Assembly (NCBI RefSeq): GCF_047971885.1
Contig: NZ_JBKEAE010000063.1
Coordinates: forward strand, 1-64,000
Direction of reading: 5' to 3'
Source: Tropicimonas sp047971885
GTDB lineage: Bacteria; Pseudomonadota; Alphaproteobacteria; Rhodobacterales; Rhodobacteraceae
Length of the DNA stretch: 64,000 nucleotides
This document shows positions 53,968 through 62,703 of this stretch, piece after piece; positions within the stretch are counted from its first letter, which is position 1; every line of letters begins with the position of its first letter. Under the pieces are notes generated by a model. That model saw nothing but the letters and a program-made list of their open reading frames with translations, had not been told where the DNA came from and did no database searches. The position numbers were made by a program, and so were the translations under genes.

Positions 53968-54480
53968 ATGTTGCTGGGATTTCTGCTCTTCTATGTCGGC
54001 GCGGTGCTTTTTCTGAACGGGCTGTGGCTGATGGGCAAGATCGAGGATCGCGAGATCGTCGTGATCAACGTTGTTTCGGGTCTGGTTGCCGGAGCGGTCG
54101 TTCTGCAGGGCGCTTTCGGCACCGGGGCGGACGGAGCCAGTATCCGCGCTGCCGCGCTGACGCTTATGTTCAGCACTACCTATTTCTGGGTCGCCTATAA
54201 CCGGCTGGTCGCGGTCGACGGGCGGGGTCTGGGCTGGTTCAGCCTGTTTGTGGCCATCACCACCGTACCGGTCTTCCTGCGCGCCATAGCCGCCGCGGCA
54301 TCCCTGTCCGAAATCTGGCTGGCACTGAACTGGCTGGTCTGGGGCATCCTGTGGTTCATGTATTACCTGCTTCTGGCGCGGGGCCGGCCGATCCTGCCCC
54401 AGACCGCCTGGGTCACACTGCTGGCCGGGATATTCACCGGATGGCTCCCGGGCTTTCTGTTGCTCGACGGACTGATGTAG
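53968..54480 (+). CDS. amiS: AmiS/UreI family amide or urea channel
   Basis: 170 residues with six predicted membrane helices and the family pattern: N-terminal L-L-L-F-Y-V-G-A-V-L-F-L-N-G-like opening, S-T-T-Y-F-W-V-A-Y-N (about 70), L-N-W-L-V-W-G-I-L-W-F. AmiS/UreI proteins let short amides or urea cross the inner membrane. It follows fmdA by 64 bp with AAGGAGG upstream, so it should feed formamide or acetamide to the formamidase. Confidence 0.9.
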   Translation: MLLGFLLFYVGAVLFLNGLWLMGKIEDREIVVINVVSGLVAGAVVLQGAFGTGADGASIRAAALTLMFSTTYFWVAYNRLVAVDGRGLGWFSLFVAITTVPVFLRAIAAAASLSEIWLALNWLVWGILWFMYYLLLARGRPILPQTAWVTLLAGIFTGWLPGFLLLDGLM

Positions 54481-54491
54481 AGGAGAACGCT

Positions 54492-54788
54492 GTGCCGATC
54501 TATGATTTCAACTGTGCCGAACATGGTATCTTCAGCGGGCGGGTCAGCTACGAAACCAGCCGCCACGGCCAGCCCTGTCCCTGCTGCGGTCAGACCGCTT
54601 CCGCACTGCCGGCGTTGCCACAGATCAGTACCTTGTCGGGGGCGCTGCGCCGGGCCGAGGCGCGGGCAGAAACCAGCTCCGCCGCGCCCAGGATCGTCAA
54701 GCGCGATCATCTGCCCGGTTGCGGGTGCAACATGTGCAGGGTCAAGGCGCCGCCGACTTCCCGCCGCTGGATGCTCGGGCAGTGCTGA
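54492..54788 (+). CDS. fmdB: FmdB-type zinc-ribbon protein
   Basis: 98 residues with a GTG start after GAGGAGA. V-P-I-Y-D-F-N-C is the FmdB opening, and C-P-C-C-G completes a CxxC-type zinc ribbon in the first 40 residues. A second cysteine group sits near the C terminus (P-G-C-G-C-N-M-C). FmdB proteins accompany formamidase genes and are thought to regulate them. Last gene of the fmd operon, 11 bp after amiS. Confidence 0.85.
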   Translation: MPIYDFNCAEHGIFSGRVSYETSRHGQPCPCCGQTASALPALPQISTLSGALRRAEARAETSSAAPRIVKRDHLPGCGCNMCRVKAPPTSRRWMLGQC

Positions 54789-54941
54789 AAGCCCGCAATT
54801 CAACAGCGCCGCGCAAGGGATGGAGAAAGTGGACCTGATCAGGCTCCGATCTCTCCGGCGGTCGGCGCTCTGACGCCCGTCGGGGGCACATGTCCGACGC
54901 TCCGGTGAAATTGTTGCTGACGAAGACGAGGGGTATGCCCA

Positions 54942-56207
54942 TCAGCGTCCGCCGAAGAACGCGAGTGCCGCCGCAAGGCGGGGCCGGGTGCGGGCGCCCG
55001 CCTGCAACGACAGCCCGGCTTGCAGCGCCTCATAAGCCTCGTGCAGCGAGGCGACCCCGGCCTCGGGTCCGTCGGGATGGGCAAGGATGCCGCCGCCGCA
55101 CATGAACATCAGTTCCGGCCCCTGCGCGGCTTTCAGCGTCTGCGGCAGCGTGCCCGCCCACTGGCCCGAGGAAAAGGCCGGCATGACGCGATCGTCCGGT
55201 CCGCCATCCGACAGCGGCGCAAGACAGGCGCGGGCGGCGGCCGTCACCTCGTCGGCGGTATCGACGAATTTGCCGCCGATGCCGTGCACATGCATGTGGT
55301 CGATGCCGGCCAGGCGATTGAGTGCGTGATAGGGCTGAAAGGCCATGCCAAGCGCCGGATGGCGCGACATGGCGCCAAAGCCGTTGCGGTGGGCATGAAT
55401 GGTGAGCGGGGTATGGGCGCGCAGGGTCTCCATTCCGGCAAGCCCGCACCAGTTGAGGCTGGCCATGACGCAACTGCCGCCCTCTGCGGTGACCAGATCG
55501 GCGTGGCGGCGCATGGCGTCCACCTCATCGGTGATGTTGAAGGCCATCATCACCTGCCGACCCGTGCGTTCCCGCCATTTGCGGATCACCGCCATGACGG
55601 CGGGCACGCGCTCGGAAAGCGGTGCGATGTCGGGGTTGGCGCAGACCTCGTCATCCTTGATGAAATCGACGCCCGCCATGCACAGCCGGTCGACAAGTGC
55701 TGCGATATCCCCGCTGCGCATCCCGACATTGGGTTTGATGATTGTGCCGAAGATGGGGCGGTCCCTGACGCCGGTTCTGGCGCGCGTTCCGGCGATACCC
55801 TGCGCGGGCAGGGCGTAGCGGCGGCGGTATTCAGCCGGGATGGTCAGGCCCTCCAGCTTCAGCCCGGTAATTTCGCCGATATCGTAGAGATTGCCGGAAA
55901 CCGTTGCCGCCAGCGTCGGCAGGTTCTTTCCGATGTTACCGGGCGGGAAGGCGATCCGGACCCGTGCCCGGCGACAGGGGCCGCCCATTCCCCTGCGATC
56001 CAGATAGGCGGAATGCAGCGAAGGGTGCGCAACCGGCTCCTGCTCCTCGACCGTGAGCACCTCGGCGGCGGCGCGCGCGCGCAATTCGTCGGTCTCGCCG
56101 GCAACGCGGATGAAGGTGCCGCTGGATTGCTCGCCCGCCATCATCGCGGCGACCTCGGAAGGATCGGCCGGGGTTTCCAGCAGATATTCGGCAAGGATAC
56201 GGGTCAT
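54942..56207 (-). CDS. RuBisCO-like protein (form IV or related)
   Basis: 421 residues with the RuBisCO large-subunit fold. Lysines and acids of the active site are kept: K158 in G-T-I-I-K-P-N-V-G, the carbamylation loop F-I-K184-D-D-E, H273-R274 in H-A-H-R-N and the loop-6 lysine K313 in G-I-G-G-K-F-V. The serine of the canonical S-G-G loop is replaced (M-C-G-G-G-I-L). Relatives act as enolases, isomerases or decarboxylases on sugar-acid or methylthio compounds. It is the last gene of an operon with a VOC protein and a TRAP importer but no kinase, so the substrate is probably an imported acid; the exact reaction is unknown. Confidence 0.88.
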   Translation of the reverse strand: MTRILAEYLLETPADPSEVAAMMAGEQSSGTFIRVAGETDELRARAAAEVLTVEEQEPVAHPSLHSAYLDRRGMGGPCRRARVRIAFPPGNIGKNLPTLAATVSGNLYDIGEITGLKLEGLTIPAEYRRRYALPAQGIAGTRARTGVRDRPIFGTIIKPNVGMRSGDIAALVDRLCMAGVDFIKDDEVCANPDIAPLSERVPAVMAVIRKWRERTGRQVMMAFNITDEVDAMRRHADLVTAEGGSCVMASLNWCGLAGMETLRAHTPLTIHAHRNGFGAMSRHPALGMAFQPYHALNRLAGIDHMHVHGIGGKFVDTADEVTAAARACLAPLSDGGPDDRVMPAFSSGQWAGTLPQTLKAAQGPELMFMCGGGILAHPDGPEAGVASLHEAYEALQAGLSLQAGARTRPRLAAALAFFGGR

Positions 56208-56209
56208 GG

Positions 56210-56749
56210 TCAGTCGCCCGACAGGTCCGGAAAGGGCCGCACCGGGTCGCTGCCATCCCAGCCTTTCGCCACATCGCGGATCAGGTCGAACATGCGGCCC
56301 TTGGGGCCCATGACCTCGGACAGTTCGATACAGGTACCGGGGTGGTGCTCTTCGGCGAAATAGACGAAGCGCCCATTCCTGCCGACCCAGCCGCTCATCT
56401 TCGGGGTGAAGCCGCGGTCCAGCATCATCCGAAGATCGCGGTCGTAGTCGCGGGTCCAGAATGCGACATGCTGCAAGCCGCGCAGGCCCTTTTCCCTGAA
56501 GTCGCGATACATCGAGGGCGTGTCGCTGCGGGTCTGGATCAGTTCGACCTGCATCTCGCCCGAATTCGCCAGGGCAACGGAGTTGGTCACCTCGTAGGGA
56601 TGCCCGTCATAGGTATAATCGCGGATCGGCACGGCGGGATTGTAGAACCAGGGGCCGACGCCCATGGTTTCGGACCAATAGGCCATGCCCGCCTCGATAT
56701 CGTCGACGACATAGCCAAGCTGGCGGATCGGGCCAAGGAAGGTGCTCAT
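56210..56749 (-). CDS. VOC superfamily protein (glyoxalase/dioxygenase fold)
   Basis: 179 residues with two VOC half-modules (I-R-Q-L-G-Y-V-V-D-D-I-E at the N terminus; G-L-Q-H-V-A-F-W-T-R-D-Y near residue 90; C-I-E-L-S-E near 142). Metal ligands are probably H and E at the starts and ends of these modules. VOC enzymes catalyse isomerisations, epimerisations or dioxygenations. It lies 2 bp before the RuBisCO-like gene, so the two probably catalyse consecutive steps. Start at the ATG 56749; a GTG directly before it is possible. Confidence 0.85.
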   Translation of the reverse strand: MSTFLGPIRQLGYVVDDIEAGMAYWSETMGVGPWFYNPAVPIRDYTYDGHPYEVTNSVALANSGEMQVELIQTRSDTPSMYRDFREKGLRGLQHVAFWTRDYDRDLRMMLDRGFTPKMSGWVGRNGRFVYFAEEHHPGTCIELSEVMGPKGRMFDLIRDVAKGWDGSDPVRPFPDLSGD

Positions 56750-56756
56750 CACGGCC

Positions 56757-58034
56757 TCACTTCATCAGGGTTTCGGGAAGCCAGGTCGAAAGCTGCGGAA
56801 CCAGCGTGACAACCAGCAGCGACAGCAGCAGCGGGATGAAGAACGGCATCACCCCGGCGATCACCTGCCCGATCGGCATTCGCGTGATGATCGCGATCAT
56901 GTACAGGCTCATCCCCACCGGTGGGGTCAGCAGCCCGATCATCAGGTTCAGCACGAAAACGACGCCGAGTTGCAGCGGATCGACGCCCGCCTGCGTCAGT
57001 GCCGGGGCGATGATGGGGGCGATGATCAGAATTGCCGCTATGCTTTCCAGCACCATTCCCACGACCAGCAGCAGAATATTCACCAGCAGCAGAAGCAGCA
57101 GCGGGTTCTCGGTCAGGCCCAGCATCAGCGCCGAAACCTTCATCGGCACCTGATCGAGCGTCAGTACCCATGCAAACAGGGCGGCGGTCGCCACCACGAA
57201 CAGGATATTCGCCGTCGCCTCCACGGTTTCGCGCAACGCGCCGAGGATCTCGCGCAGGCCGAGGCTGCGATAGACCAGAACGCCGATCAGAAGCGCATAG
57301 GCCACGGTGACGCCGGCGACCTCGGTCGGGCCGAAATAGCCGCTGAGAAGACCGCCGATCAGCAGGACCGGGGCAAACAGCGCCGGCAGCGAGATCAGGA
57401 ACTTCTTCATCACATCGCCTGCGCCGGGGCTGATGTCGTCACGCGGCAGGCCGCGAAGCCGGGCAATGACCGCAACCTGGATCATCAGGAAGACGGTCAG
57501 GAGCAGCGCCGGCACAATGCCCGAGATCAGCAGTTTCACCGCCGAGACATTAGCGACCGAGGCATAGATGATGATCGGAATCGAGGGTGGGAAGATCGGG
57601 CCGATGGTTGCCGCGGCCACCGTCAACCCGGCGGCGAAATCCTTGCGATAGCCCTGCCGGGGCATCTCGTCGACCTGGATCTTGCCAAGCGCGCCTATAT
57701 CGGCGAGCGCGGCGCCCGAGACACCGGAAAAAATCAGTGACACGAAGATGCTGACCTGCGCCACCGCACCCCGGATACGGCCGAAGATCATGCGGACGAG
57801 GTCGAACATGTGGGCGGTGACGCCTGTCGCGTTCAGCAGGCTGGCCGCGAGGATGAACAGCGGCACCGCCAGAAGGGGTGAACTGTCGAGCGCGTTCAGG
57901 CTGCGCTGCGCCAGCACCGAAACCGGCAGCCCCTGGGTGACGATCACCACCGCCGAGGACAGCCCCAGGCAAACGGCAACCGGTGCGCCAAGCGCCAGGA
58001 GCACGGCGAATAGGGCAAGCAGAAGCAGGCTCAT
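56757..58034 (-). CDS. TRAP transporter large permease (DctM family)
   Basis: 425 residues, about 12 membrane segments, with D-I-G-A-L-G-K-I-Q-V, I-F-P-P-S-I-P-I-I-I-Y and T-P-P-V-G-M-S-L-Y, the DctM signatures. Its ATG overlaps the small-subunit stop by 4 bp and its stop is 7 bp before the VOC start. It imports the substrate of the RuBisCO-like pathway (inference from operon structure). Confidence 0.93.
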   Translation of the reverse strand: MSLLLLALFAVLLALGAPVAVCLGLSSAVVIVTQGLPVSVLAQRSLNALDSSPLLAVPLFILAASLLNATGVTAHMFDLVRMIFGRIRGAVAQVSIFVSLIFSGVSGAALADIGALGKIQVDEMPRQGYRKDFAAGLTVAAATIGPIFPPSIPIIIYASVANVSAVKLLISGIVPALLLTVFLMIQVAVIARLRGLPRDDISPGAGDVMKKFLISLPALFAPVLLIGGLLSGYFGPTEVAGVTVAYALLIGVLVYRSLGLREILGALRETVEATANILFVVATAALFAWVLTLDQVPMKVSALMLGLTENPLLLLLLVNILLLVVGMVLESIAAILIIAPIIAPALTQAGVDPLQLGVVFVLNLMIGLLTPPVGMSLYMIAIITRMPIGQVIAGVMPFFIPLLLSLLVVTLVPQLSTWLPETLMK

Positions 58035-58567
58035 GGGCGGGGCACCTGCGGGGCGGCGGCCTCGGTTGCGAAATCACTGTCGGGATCCGCGCCGCGCAGG
58101 CCAGCGATCACCCGTTTCAGGGCAACCGCCGCCAGCAGGAGACTGCCGGTCAGTGCCAGCGAATAATAGACCCAGTTGGGCGCGCGCATGGCCGGGGTCA
58201 GGAACTTTCCGGCGCGGGGCAAAAAATCGGCAAAGCTCCACAGCAGCAGCGCGGCGAAGGCCAGCGTCGCGAGGTCGCCGACAAGCACCATCCGGCGCCG
58301 GGCGGGTGGCGAAGCCGCATCCGGCAGTACCGTTACCGATACCATGACCCCGCGCCCGGCCAGTGCCGGCACGCCCAGAAAGACCAGCCCGATGCCGCAG
58401 AATCGCGCCAGTTCGTCCGCCCAGGGCAGGCCGGTCGCGGCAAGGTTGCGCGCCAGTACCTGCAAGACGACAAGCCCGGCCATCAGCGCCAGCAGGACCA
58501 TACCGGCGGTAATACCCCACCCTGTCAACCGGGACAGAAGGCCCGGCCGGCCTGCACCGGTACGCAT
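58031..58567 (-). CDS. TRAP transporter small permease (DctQ family)
   Basis: 178 residues with four membrane segments and A-D-E-L-A-R-F-C-G-I-G, the DctQ hallmark. The ATG at 58567 shares a base with the dctP stop (TGATG); a GTG just before it is less likely. Middle gene of the TRAP set. Confidence 0.9.
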   Translation of the reverse strand: MRTGAGRPGLLSRLTGWGITAGMVLLALMAGLVVLQVLARNLAATGLPWADELARFCGIGLVFLGVPALAGRGVMVSVTVLPDAASPPARRRMVLVGDLATLAFAALLLWSFADFLPRAGKFLTPAMRAPNWVYYSLALTGSLLLAAVALKRVIAGLRGADPDSDFATEAAAPQVPRP

Positions 58568-59583
58568 CACCCGATCGCCGCGATCTTGGCGTAGAGATCG
58601 CCGTACTGGCGGCCAAAACGCTCCTGCACGACGGTGTTGACCGCTTCGCGGAAGGCGTCGATCCGCAGGCCGTCATCTGGTCCGATCACGGTCATGCCGG
58701 CCTCGCGCAGTGCCTGCGTCTCGGCTTCTTCATTGTCCAGAATGGCGCTGGTTGCCTTTTCGCGGGTTTGCAGCGCGGCCTCGCGCACGGCATCTTTCTG
58801 GGTGTCGCTCATGCCCTGCCAGACATCCTCGTTCATCACCACGACCTCGGCATTGGACATGTGCCCGGTCAGCATCAGATGCGATTGCACGTCGTAAAGC
58901 TTGACGTTCAGGATCACGTTCACCGGGTTTTCCTGCCCCTGCACGACACCTGTCGCCAGCGCCGTCGGCACCTCGGACCAGTCGACCGGCACGGCGACAG
59001 CGCCCATGCCCTCGACCGCAGCGGTATAGATCGGGAAGGGCACCGCCCGGATCTTCACGCCCGCCAGGTCGGCGGGCGACATCACCGCCTTGTTGCAGGT
59101 CAGGTTCCGCTTGCCGAAGTAATGGGCATAGATCACGCGGACATTGGCAGCGGCGATCAGCCCCTCGTTCAGTTCCTGCATGACCGGGCTGTCGACATCG
59201 GTAACCTTCATCAGGTGGTCGATATCGCGATACAGATAGGGCGTATCCAGCGCCGCAAAGGGCTCGTGAAGCGACCCGAGCGCGCCGGCCGTGTTATGCG
59301 AGAACGCGATGGTACCAAGCGATACCGCCTCGGCGAGTTCCTGCAACTTGCCAAGCTGGCTGGCCGGGAAGACCTGTACCTGGATATCGCCGCCCGAGGT
59401 CTGGCCAAGCGCCTCGGCGAACCAGTCGGCCTGTGCGCCGGCTACCGAGACAGGTTCGTTGTTGTGGCCGTAGCGCAGGCTGGTCTGCGCGCGGCCGCGG
59501 CGCGGCAGCACGGTCATGGCGGCGGCGCCGGCGCCAAGCGCGATGAAGCCGCGACGGCCGATCGTATCGAAGTGGTTGGTCAT
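58567..59583 (-). CDS. TRAP transporter substrate-binding protein (DctP family)
   Basis: 338 residues. Tat signal I-G-R-R-G-F-I-A-L-G with cleavage after R-G-R-A-Q. DctP motifs: Q-V-F-P-A-S-Q-L-G-K-L, G-V-K-I-R-A-V-P-F-P-I and G-V-V-Q-G-Q-E-N-P-V-N. The arginine in K-I-R-A-V indicates a carboxylate ligand. GGGAGGAG precedes the ATG. First gene of the TRAP-VOC-RuBisCO-like operon, divergent from the LacI-type regulator. Confidence 0.93.
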   Translation of the reverse strand: MTNHFDTIGRRGFIALGAGAAAMTVLPRRGRAQTSLRYGHNNEPVSVAGAQADWFAEALGQTSGGDIQVQVFPASQLGKLQELAEAVSLGTIAFSHNTAGALGSLHEPFAALDTPYLYRDIDHLMKVTDVDSPVMQELNEGLIAAANVRVIYAHYFGKRNLTCNKAVMSPADLAGVKIRAVPFPIYTAAVEGMGAVAVPVDWSEVPTALATGVVQGQENPVNVILNVKLYDVQSHLMLTGHMSNAEVVVMNEDVWQGMSDTQKDAVREAALQTREKATSAILDNEEAETQALREAGMTVIGPDDGLRIDAFREAVNTVVQERFGRQYGDLYAKIAAIG

Positions 59584-59602
59584 GGGTCTCCTCCCTTACC
59601 CG

Positions 59603-59728
59603 AATGACGTTATTTGATGTCTCACTCGCGGCATCTGACGGCCACACCCGAACATCTGTGCTGTATTGACCTAGGGTATGAAAGACAGGACAATCGGTCA
59701 AAACGAATGAAATGACGTGTTCTGATGT
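59603..59728. promoter_or_regulatory. Paired operator candidates AATGACGTkwTyTGATGT
   Basis: AATGACGTTATTTGATGT (59603-59620, 20 bp upstream of the dctP start) and AATGACGTGTTCTGATGT (59711-59728, covering the regulator's own start codon) match at 15 of 18 bases in the same orientation, 108 bp apart. One copy at each divergent start suggests operators for the LacI-type protein, with possible looping. Binding is inferred. Confidence 0.6.
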
Positions 59729-60756
59729 ATTCTGAGGATTCGACCAGGGCTGAGGGCAGACGCCCGACGCTTGCCGATCTGGCCGTGCGCGCCGGGCTGT
59801 CGCTGGCGACGGTCGACCGGGTCATCAACCGCCGCCGCGGTGTAAAGGACCGGACGCGGATGCGGGTGCTGGAACTGGCAAAGGAGATGGGGCTGCTCAG
59901 TTCCGAGGCGGCTGCCGGCTATTCCACACAGCGACCGGCCAATATCGCCTTTCTGCTGCCTTCGGGCACCAACCCCTATCTGCAACTGCTCGGCCGCAAG
60001 TTGCGGGCAAGGATGGATGGCGGCGCGACGGGTGCGCCCAACCTGCGCTGCTTCTTCATTGACGGCTTCAACGCCGATGCCCTGGCCAACGCGCTCAGGC
60101 GCAATGCTTCCTGGGCCGATGGCATCGCATTCTTTGCCATCGAACACCCTGCGGTGCGGCAGGCCGCCGCCGAGGTCGCCGAACAGGGCACGCGGCTTGT
60201 CACCATCGTGTCGGATCTTGGCATGTCCTCGCGGATCGATCATGTCGGATTGGACAATCATGCCGTCGGCCGGACCGCCGGTCTGCTGATCGGACGGTTC
60301 TCGGGCGGGGGCGGAACGGTAGCGCTTGTCGCCGGGTCGCGGCATTACCGGGCGCATTCCGAACGCGAGGCCGGCGTGATGAGCATCATGGACGAGATGT
60401 TCCCCGATCTGCATGTCATGCCGATGCGGGAAGGGCATGACGATTCGGGCGAGAATTACCGCCTGACGCTGGAGCTGCTGGACCGGCACCGGGACCTGGC
60501 CGGCATTTACAACGTTGGCGGCGCCTCGGGCGCGATTTGCCGCGCGTTGCGCGAACGGAACCGGCGCGATGTCGTGATGATCGGTCACGGTCTGACGACC
60601 GACACGCGAAAGGCCCTGATCGATGGCAGCATGGATGCGGTTTTCGAACTGGCCCCGGAAACCCTGATCGACGGGGCGATCGCTCGCCTGACCCGCCCCG
60701 GCGACGATCCCGCGCGCCCGAAGTTCGATATCTTCTTTCGGGAGAATCTGGATTGA
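59725..60756 (+). CDS. LacI family transcriptional regulator
   Basis: 343 residues. The N-terminal LacI headpiece T-L-A-D-L-A-V-R-A-G-L-S-L-A-T-V-D-R-V-I-N is followed by a periplasmic-binding-protein-like sensor domain (N-I-A-F-L-L-P-S-G-T-N-P-Y; L-A-G-I-Y-N-V-G-G-A-S-G). The linker lacks the usual P-N-x-x-A-R-x-L form. It is divergent from the TRAP-VOC-RuBisCO-like operon and probably represses it until the pathway's sugar or acid intermediate is present. Confidence 0.9.
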   Translation: MYSEDSTRAEGRRPTLADLAVRAGLSLATVDRVINRRRGVKDRTRMRVLELAKEMGLLSSEAAAGYSTQRPANIAFLLPSGTNPYLQLLGRKLRARMDGGATGAPNLRCFFIDGFNADALANALRRNASWADGIAFFAIEHPAVRQAAAEVAEQGTRLVTIVSDLGMSSRIDHVGLDNHAVGRTAGLLIGRFSGGGGTVALVAGSRHYRAHSEREAGVMSIMDEMFPDLHVMPMREGHDDSGENYRLTLELLDRHRDLAGIYNVGGASGAICRALRERNRRDVVMIGHGLTTDTRKALIDGSMDAVFELAPETLIDGAIARLTRPGDDPARPKFDIFFRENLD

Positions 60757-60781
60757 GCCCCGGAGTCTTGCGCGGGATTTT

Positions 60782-61696
60782 CTAATCTCCGGTTGCCGGT
60801 GGCGATTCCAGCCCGGACAGGAACCCTTCAACGACCCGCATGCAGTCTGCCCGCTCCTCAACATGTGGCATATGGCTGGAGTCCGCAAAAACATGACCAC
60901 GGACATCGGCGATCATGTCCAGATAGGGCTGCACGCATTCCTCGGTCGCCTCGTCATGCGCACCGCGCAGCACAAGCGCCGGAACGGCGATCTGCGGCAG
61001 CCTGTCAATCACGGACCAGTCCTTCAGCGTTCCGATGACGTGAAATTCGTTCGGCCCGTTCATCGCGTGATAGACGGTTGGATCGTCCGCCATGGCATCG
61101 AACGTCCGCTGCACCTCTGCCGGATAAGGCTGAATCCGGCAGACATGGCGCGCATAGAATATGTCTGTCGCGGCAACATAGTCAGGATGATCCGTGGTTC
61201 CCGCATTTTCGTGCCGGTCGAGGGTCTCCTCGACCTCTGCAGGAAGTTCGGCGCGCAGCTTCGACGCCCCGGCGACCCATAGCGGCATCGAGGCAGGTGA
61301 ATTGGCAATGATCAGGCCGCGCAGTCCTGCCGGCTGTCGCACCGCATGTTCGGCACCCAGCATGCCGCCCCAGCTTTGCCCCAGAAGAGCATATCGCCCG
61401 GCAATACCCAGATGCGCCAGCAGCGCCTCCATTTCGCCGAGGAAGAAGTTCACCGTCCAGAAATCGGGGCTCTTTTCGCGCAGATGGGTGGACCGGCCGT
61501 TCCCGATCTGGTCATAGTGAACGACTGCCCGCCCGCCGGCCGCAAGATCCTTGAAGCTATCGACGTAATCATGGGTGCAGCCCGGCCCGCCATGTGCGAC
61601 GACCAATGGCAATCTGCCGGAACCCAGATCGCCGGTGACGCGATACCAGGTCCTGCTTTCGCCGTAGGGGGAGAATCCCTCGCGAGTTTCGACCAT
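60782..61696 (-). CDS. Proline iminopeptidase-family alpha/beta hydrolase (PipA-like)
   Basis: 304 residues. H-G-G-P-G-C-T-H-D-Y (about 36-45) is the proline-iminopeptidase oxyanion motif; the nucleophile is in G-Q-S-W-G-G (about 107), the Asp in H-D-E-A-T and the His in S-S-H-M-P-H. It cleaves N-terminal residues or small amides. It lies 76 bp downstream of a LuxR solo gene in the same direction, the arrangement of pip genes beside plant-responsive LuxR proteins, so it may process a host-derived amide or peptide signal. Confidence 0.9.
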   Translation of the reverse strand: MVETREGFSPYGESRTWYRVTGDLGSGRLPLVVAHGGPGCTHDYVDSFKDLAAGGRAVVHYDQIGNGRSTHLREKSPDFWTVNFFLGEMEALLAHLGIAGRYALLGQSWGGMLGAEHAVRQPAGLRGLIIANSPASMPLWVAGASKLRAELPAEVEETLDRHENAGTTDHPDYVAATDIFYARHVCRIQPYPAEVQRTFDAMADDPTVYHAMNGPNEFHVIGTLKDWSVIDRLPQIAVPALVLRGAHDEATEECVQPYLDMIADVRGHVFADSSHMPHVEERADCMRVVEGFLSGLESPPATGD

Positions 61697-61772
61697 CTCT
61701 TTCTCCTCCGGAAACGCAGTCTCTTGCGATCAGGTTAGCAGCAGGTTCCGCTGCCGCGACAGCTGGAAGATC

Positions 61773-62552
61773 TTATAGGTTCGGCTGCGCTTCCGGGCTG
61801 TCAAGAAGACGGTAATATCCCGCCAGCGCCACCGCATGAAAGCGGTTGCGTGCCCCGAGCTTTCTGGTCACCGACGAAAGGTGAAGCGTAACCGTGGGCA
61901 CCGAACGCCGCAGTTCATGGGCGATTTCCTTGGCTGTCATGCCCGATGCGCACAGCGACAGGCACTGACGTTCACGCGGAGTCAGCCGCACATGGGTGGT
62001 TCGCAGATCGTCGGGCGACATGCCGGCCATGATGGCGTCGTGCAGGACATGGCCCAGATACCCTACCGCGGATAGCTGCCGGTCGAGATCGGCATCGTCC
62101 CCGTCCAGCCGCATCGCCGTGAAAGTCGCAAGTCCGCCTCCGGCCATGCGGATCGGAACCGTGATGCCGGAGTGCATCCGCGTGTCGCGCAGATAGTCGA
62201 CCACCACCACATGTCTTTCGGCAAGGGTCTTGCGCATGATATCGCTCTGGCGCCGGCCGCGATGCGTCCAGAAAAACGGTTGCGACACATGGCGTGCCGC
62301 CTCCATCACCGGATCGCGTCCGTAATAGCCCTGATGGCACCAGAGTTTCTCCATGTCGTCGGGCACGTTCTTCATCGCCAGTATCGTGGGCAGAATGAAC
62401 GCGCCCTCATGACTGAGCGGAACCGGCGAATAATCATAGGCAACGATATCGAATCCACGCGGTGCCAGGACCTGGACGGCCAAGCTGACCGCCGAATCCG
62501 GCGTCATCGGCGACTGAAAACCGTAAGGTTGGCCTGCGGAGTGCTGATCCAT
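61773..62552 (-). CDS. LuxR solo with plant-responsive (OryR/PipR-type) signature
   Basis: 259 residues: an autoinducer-binding domain (about 20-170) and a GerE-type helix-turn-helix (L-T-P-R-E-R-Q-C-L-S-L-C-A-S-G-M-T-A-K-E-I-A). Counting from the conserved D-P (D70-P71 in TraR numbering), position 57 is M and position 61 is W, not the W57/Y61 of acyl-homoserine-lactone receptors; W85 is kept. M57/W61 is the mark of LuxR solos that answer plant compounds. No LuxI gene is present. The gene sits beside a pip-like hydrolase and a peptide ABC transporter, as in the PipR system. Confidence 0.9.
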   Translation of the reverse strand: MDQHSAGQPYGFQSPMTPDSAVSLAVQVLAPRGFDIVAYDYSPVPLSHEGAFILPTILAMKNVPDDMEKLWCHQGYYGRDPVMEAARHVSQPFFWTHRGRRQSDIMRKTLAERHVVVVDYLRDTRMHSGITVPIRMAGGGLATFTAMRLDGDDADLDRQLSAVGYLGHVLHDAIMAGMSPDDLRTTHVRLTPRERQCLSLCASGMTAKEIAHELRRSVPTVTLHLSSVTRKLGARNRFHAVALAGYYRLLDSPEAQPNL

Positions 62553-62703
62553 GACGACAGCTTCGCCGATACGCAGGTCGTGTCAACTTTTCCCCCAAAA
62601 AAGCCGGTTGGGATTCTGGCGCCGGCCAGGAGTACGACACAAGCGCCACCAGCCCGTGCGCTGGAACAGCATTGGTCGGAGAACGCGGGGCAACCTATAA
62701 AAA

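Noticed and set aside
60760..60792. Bidirectional terminator between the LacI gene and the pip gene
   Set aside because: CCGGAG/CTCCGG arms are only 6 bp with a 21-base loop and overlap the pip stop region; not convincing.
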